DNA of 64,000 bases from an uncultured Oscillospiraceae bacterium. Its GTDB lineage: Bacteria; Bacillota; Clostridia; Oscillospirales; Oscillospiraceae. A program made the position numbers and the translations under genes. The DNA is taken from contig CAKTJX010000001.1 of NCBI GenBank assembly GCA_934569045.1, positions 124,001 through 188,000 on the forward strand. The letters are read 5' to 3'. Position 1 is the first letter of the stretch; every line of letters begins with the position of its first letter. Below are positions 62,136-64,000 of this stretch, piece by piece. Under the pieces are notes generated by a model. The model did not search any database and was not told the origin of the DNA. It saw nothing but the letters and a program-made list of their open reading frames with translations.

Positions 62136-62516
62136 TTCTGGGGTATGGGCGCTTTGGCCTGTGGTCTGAATGGCCTGGTGCTCTTGCAGGAGGGAGGCGT
62201 GGAGCTTGGAGGAGGTCCAGGCAGCGTTGTGCTCGGTCAGGACGGCTTTCAGGGTGACCGGGGCTTTTTTCGCCCGCAGCTGGGACAGGAACGCATGGAA
62301 AGCCTGGCCCTCTACACCGCAGAGCACCAGCATTTCATCCGTGAAGGGCTCCGCGCCGCCCTCACCTTCCTGCACCGGCAGGCCCGCCAGGCAGCCCACA
62401 GCAAGGCCCTGCTCCTCCGGCTTGACCACCCGGATGCGAAAGCCCAGCTGCAAAGCGATGGCCTTGATCTTCCGGGACTTTTCCGGCGGGATATTGTACA
62501 TGAGAAGATTGTTCAT
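62133..62516 (-). CDS. DUF3783-type small protein
   Basis: 127 aa from the ATG at 62516 (AAGGAAAG upstream); the longer frame to 62570 overlaps the LCP terminator and is rejected. Core MLVLCGVEGQAFHAFLSQLRAKKAPVTLKAVLTEHN matches DUF3783. Function unknown. Rich in short motifs MYNIPPEKSRKI near the start. The stop codon joins the repeat at 62039-62135. Confidence 0.75.
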   Translation of the reverse strand: MNNLLMYNIPPEKSRKIKAIALQLGFRIRVVKPEEQGLAVGCLAGLPVQEGEGGAEPFTDEMLVLCGVEGQAFHAFLSQLRAKKAPVTLKAVLTEHNAAWTSSKLHASLLQEHQAIQTTGQSAHTPE

Positions 62517-62536
62517 AACGTCTTTCCTTTCCGAAA

Positions 62537-62564
62537 AGCGCCGCTGCGGCTGGGCAGCGGCGCT
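62537..62564 (-). terminator. Terminator of the LCP gene
   Basis: Perfect 11-bp stem AGCGCCGCTGC/GCAGCGGCGCT with a 6-nt loop, followed on the minus strand by TTTTC. Confidence 0.8.
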
Positions 62565-62570
62565 ATACAA

Positions 62571-63704
62571 TCAATCAGCTTCCGTAATGGCTGTCACAAT
62601 GGCCTTGGCCTTTGCCTCGTCAAAGTACAGCACGGCATGCTGGGAACCGTCGCCAAACAGGTCGATGACCTTGCCGTACATATCCATGTCGGCATTGGGA
62701 CACTGGAGAGACTCCAGCGTCATCTCCGGCAGCAGGGGCAGCAGCTCTGTGACATAGGTAGTCATGTCGGTATTGCTCATGTCTGTCAGGACCATGGGAA
62801 GCAGCTGGTCAATCAAATTGTTGACCTCCAGCAGGCTCATTTTCTTCACCTTTTCCAGCACAGCCGCCACAACGGCTCTCTGGCGGTTGGTCCGGTTGAA
62901 ATCGTTGTCTCCATTGCTGGAGTGGCGGGTCCGGGCATAGACCTCCGCGGCCCAGCCGTCCAGATCATTGGAGCCCACAGTAAAGACACGGTCGTCATAG
63001 TCCTTGAAGTAGTCGTTCATGTATGTGACCTCGTCCTCTGTCAGGTCGATGGTCACGCCATGCAACGCGTCAATACAGGCATCAAAGGCCTCCATATTGA
63101 CCTCGATGTTTTTATCCACGATGGCACCGAAGTTCCGCTCAATGACCTTATCAATGATCTCCATAGCGCCCAGGTCGCCGCCCCACTTATAGCCCAGGGC
63201 GTAGGCCAGGGTCATCTTGGTGCGTCCGGAGTGCTCCGTACCGTTTTTATCCTTGACCGTGGGGATGTAAACCAGACTGTCGCGCTGGAAGGAGGTCATG
63301 TTGATGGTCTTTGTCTCCTTATTCACGGTTACAAGGAGCATAGTATCGGCGTTCTTGCTCTCCTCTCCCTCCCGGGCATCCTGACCGATCAGAAGCACAT
63401 TGAGCACCTTGCCGGTTTTGCCATAGTCCGTCTTGGTGTCCTTCGGCTCTGTCGCGGTTGTGGGCGCTGTGGTCGCCTCTGTGGCAGGCTGGTCGTCCTC
63501 TGCCAGCAGTCCACTGAGATCGTCCGCCGACAGGTTGTTGTCAGTCCGCTCTGCCCGCTGAATCTTGTTCATCTTGGAAATCACAAACCAAGTGCCCAGC
63601 GCGCCGATCAGAATAACCACCGCCAGAATCACCGCAACCACGACAACCCAGGGCTTAGTCTTCTTCTCCGGCTGCTGTGCCAGAAAATGTCCGCCTTTGC
63701 TCAT
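62571..63704 (-). CDS. LytR-CpsA-Psr (LCP) family cell-wall ligase
   Basis: 377 aa. One membrane helix (about 20-42) then a Pro/Thr-rich linker and an extracytoplasmic LCP domain: LLIGQDAREGEESKNADTMLLVTVN, TSFQRDSLVYIPT, LAYALGYKWGGDLGAMEIIDK and NRTNRQRAVVAAVLEK. LCP proteins attach teichoic acids or other glycopolymers to peptidoglycan. GGAGG precedes the ATG. Confidence 0.93.
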   Translation of the reverse strand: MSKGGHFLAQQPEKKTKPWVVVVAVILAVVILIGALGTWFVISKMNKIQRAERTDNNLSADDLSGLLAEDDQPATEATTAPTTATEPKDTKTDYGKTGKVLNVLLIGQDAREGEESKNADTMLLVTVNKETKTINMTSFQRDSLVYIPTVKDKNGTEHSGRTKMTLAYALGYKWGGDLGAMEIIDKVIERNFGAIVDKNIEVNMEAFDACIDALHGVTIDLTEDEVTYMNDYFKDYDDRVFTVGSNDLDGWAAEVYARTRHSSNGDNDFNRTNRQRAVVAAVLEKVKKMSLLEVNNLIDQLLPMVLTDMSNTDMTTYVTELLPLLPEMTLESLQCPNADMDMYGKVIDLFGDGSQHAVLYFDEAKAKAIVTAITEAD

Positions 63705-63778
63705 TGTATTCCTCCGAATTTGTAAAATGACATTTTTCCACCGTTTCCGGCTTTCCGGTGCGAACCGCTAAAAAACAA

Positions 63779-63809
63779 CAATTGGGCCGCCGAAACGGCC
63801 ACCCAATTG
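63779..63809 (-). terminator. Terminator after the ferredoxin
   Basis: Stem CAATTGGG...CCCAATTG with an inner GCC/GGC pairing, followed on the minus strand by TTGTTTTTTAG. Confidence 0.8.
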
Positions 63810-63818
63810 CTGTAAAAA

Positions 63819-64000
63819 TTACTTTTCTACGATTTCCAGCACGTCCATGGGGCAGGCCTTGACGCAGATGCCGCAGGCAATGCACTTGGAAACGGGGTTC
63901 TCGGGCTTCAGAACCATGACCTTCATGGGGCAGACTTCTACGCACTTGCCGCAGCTGACACAGTTCTTCTTATTGATCATGTACACGCCGGTCTTGGGAT
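63819..64000 (-). CDS. 2x[4Fe-4S] ferredoxin-type protein, 3' part
   Basis: The last about 60 residues are visible. Two canonical 4Fe-4S motifs are present: NCVSCGKCVEVCP and KCIACGICVKACP. The N-terminal part lies beyond the right edge, so it could be a small ferredoxin or the delta subunit of a 2-oxoacid:ferredoxin oxidoreductase. A terminator follows directly. Confidence 0.85.
   Translation of the reverse strand, partial: PKTGVYMINKKNCVSCGKCVEVCPMKVMVLKPENPVSKCIACGICVKACPMDVLEIVEK

Overview
The window is a dense, almost purely chromosomal-core segment of a Gram-positive, endospore-forming, anaerobic Clostridia genome. High GC (upper 50s by eye), strong AGGAGG-type ribosome binding sites, TTGACA/TATAAT promoters, a complete spoIIIAA-AH operon, a SPOCS/LysM spore protein, whiA, an anaerobic NTP-reductase activase and ferredoxin-type proteins fit a gut Oscillospiraceae relative (Oscillibacter/Dysosmobacter/Flavonifractor type). 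That placement is inference from gene content. I see no rRNA operon, insertion sequence, prophage or CRISPR array.

Layout. 1-5.9 kb (minus strand): rplS with its own promoter, leader and terminator, then lepB-rbgA-rnhB-yraN-M19 dipeptidase-threonine-synthase-like protein-metallophosphoesterase, and the first codons of a gene leaving the left edge (possibly trigger factor). 5.9-6.9 kb: four tRNAs (two tandem Leu-CAG, Ser-GCT, Ser-UGA) and a 55-aa membrane protein. 6.9-9.3 kb: GNAT, GtrA and D-lactate dehydrogenase. 9.3-11 kb: SPOCS-LysM protein and a 49-aa membrane protein. 11-16.2 kb: complete branched-chain amino-acid ABC operon livKHMGF, preceded by a promoter, a 56-codon ORF rich in Ile/Leu/Val and an intrinsic terminator, which looks like a transcription attenuator. 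16.3-20.3 kb: nfo, an FHA-FtsW/RodA fusion and a class B PBP. 20.4-28.3 kb: WYL regulator, lipoprotein, DUF1294, two flavoproteins, YlmH, DUF896, YgiQ. 28.2-34.5 kb: dut, nrdG, AI-2E-type transporter, YugP-type protease, methionine gamma-lyase family, GNAT, trpS. 34.5-39.2 kb: gltX, cytidylate-kinase-like protein, SplB-like radical SAM protein, DUF4317. 39.3-57.3 kb: a long minus-strand run uppP-like, ftsK, murB, whiA, dnaE, lipoprotein, response regulator, histidine kinase, DUF1385, prmC, recA, recX, rimO, pgsA. 57.4-62 kb: spoIIIA operon behind a SigE-type promoter. 62-64 kb: DUF3783-type protein, LCP protein and the end of a ferredoxin.

Most genes serve translation, DNA repair and replication, envelope synthesis and sporulation, with short overlaps (ATGA, TAATG) indicating tight operons. 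The most unusual items are the putative liv attenuator; a two-copy, multi-hairpin intergenic repeat (about 28.20 and 62.04 kb) whose linker ATTTCA(T/C) is constant while the stems differ but keep pairing; a threonine-synthase-like protein that keeps both ends of the enzyme but has lost its PLP-lysine segment, with an apparent CTG start; and a UppP homologue lacking two key catalytic residues.

Many starts were moved from the longest open frame to the codon with a proper ribosome binding site; where this matters it is stated.
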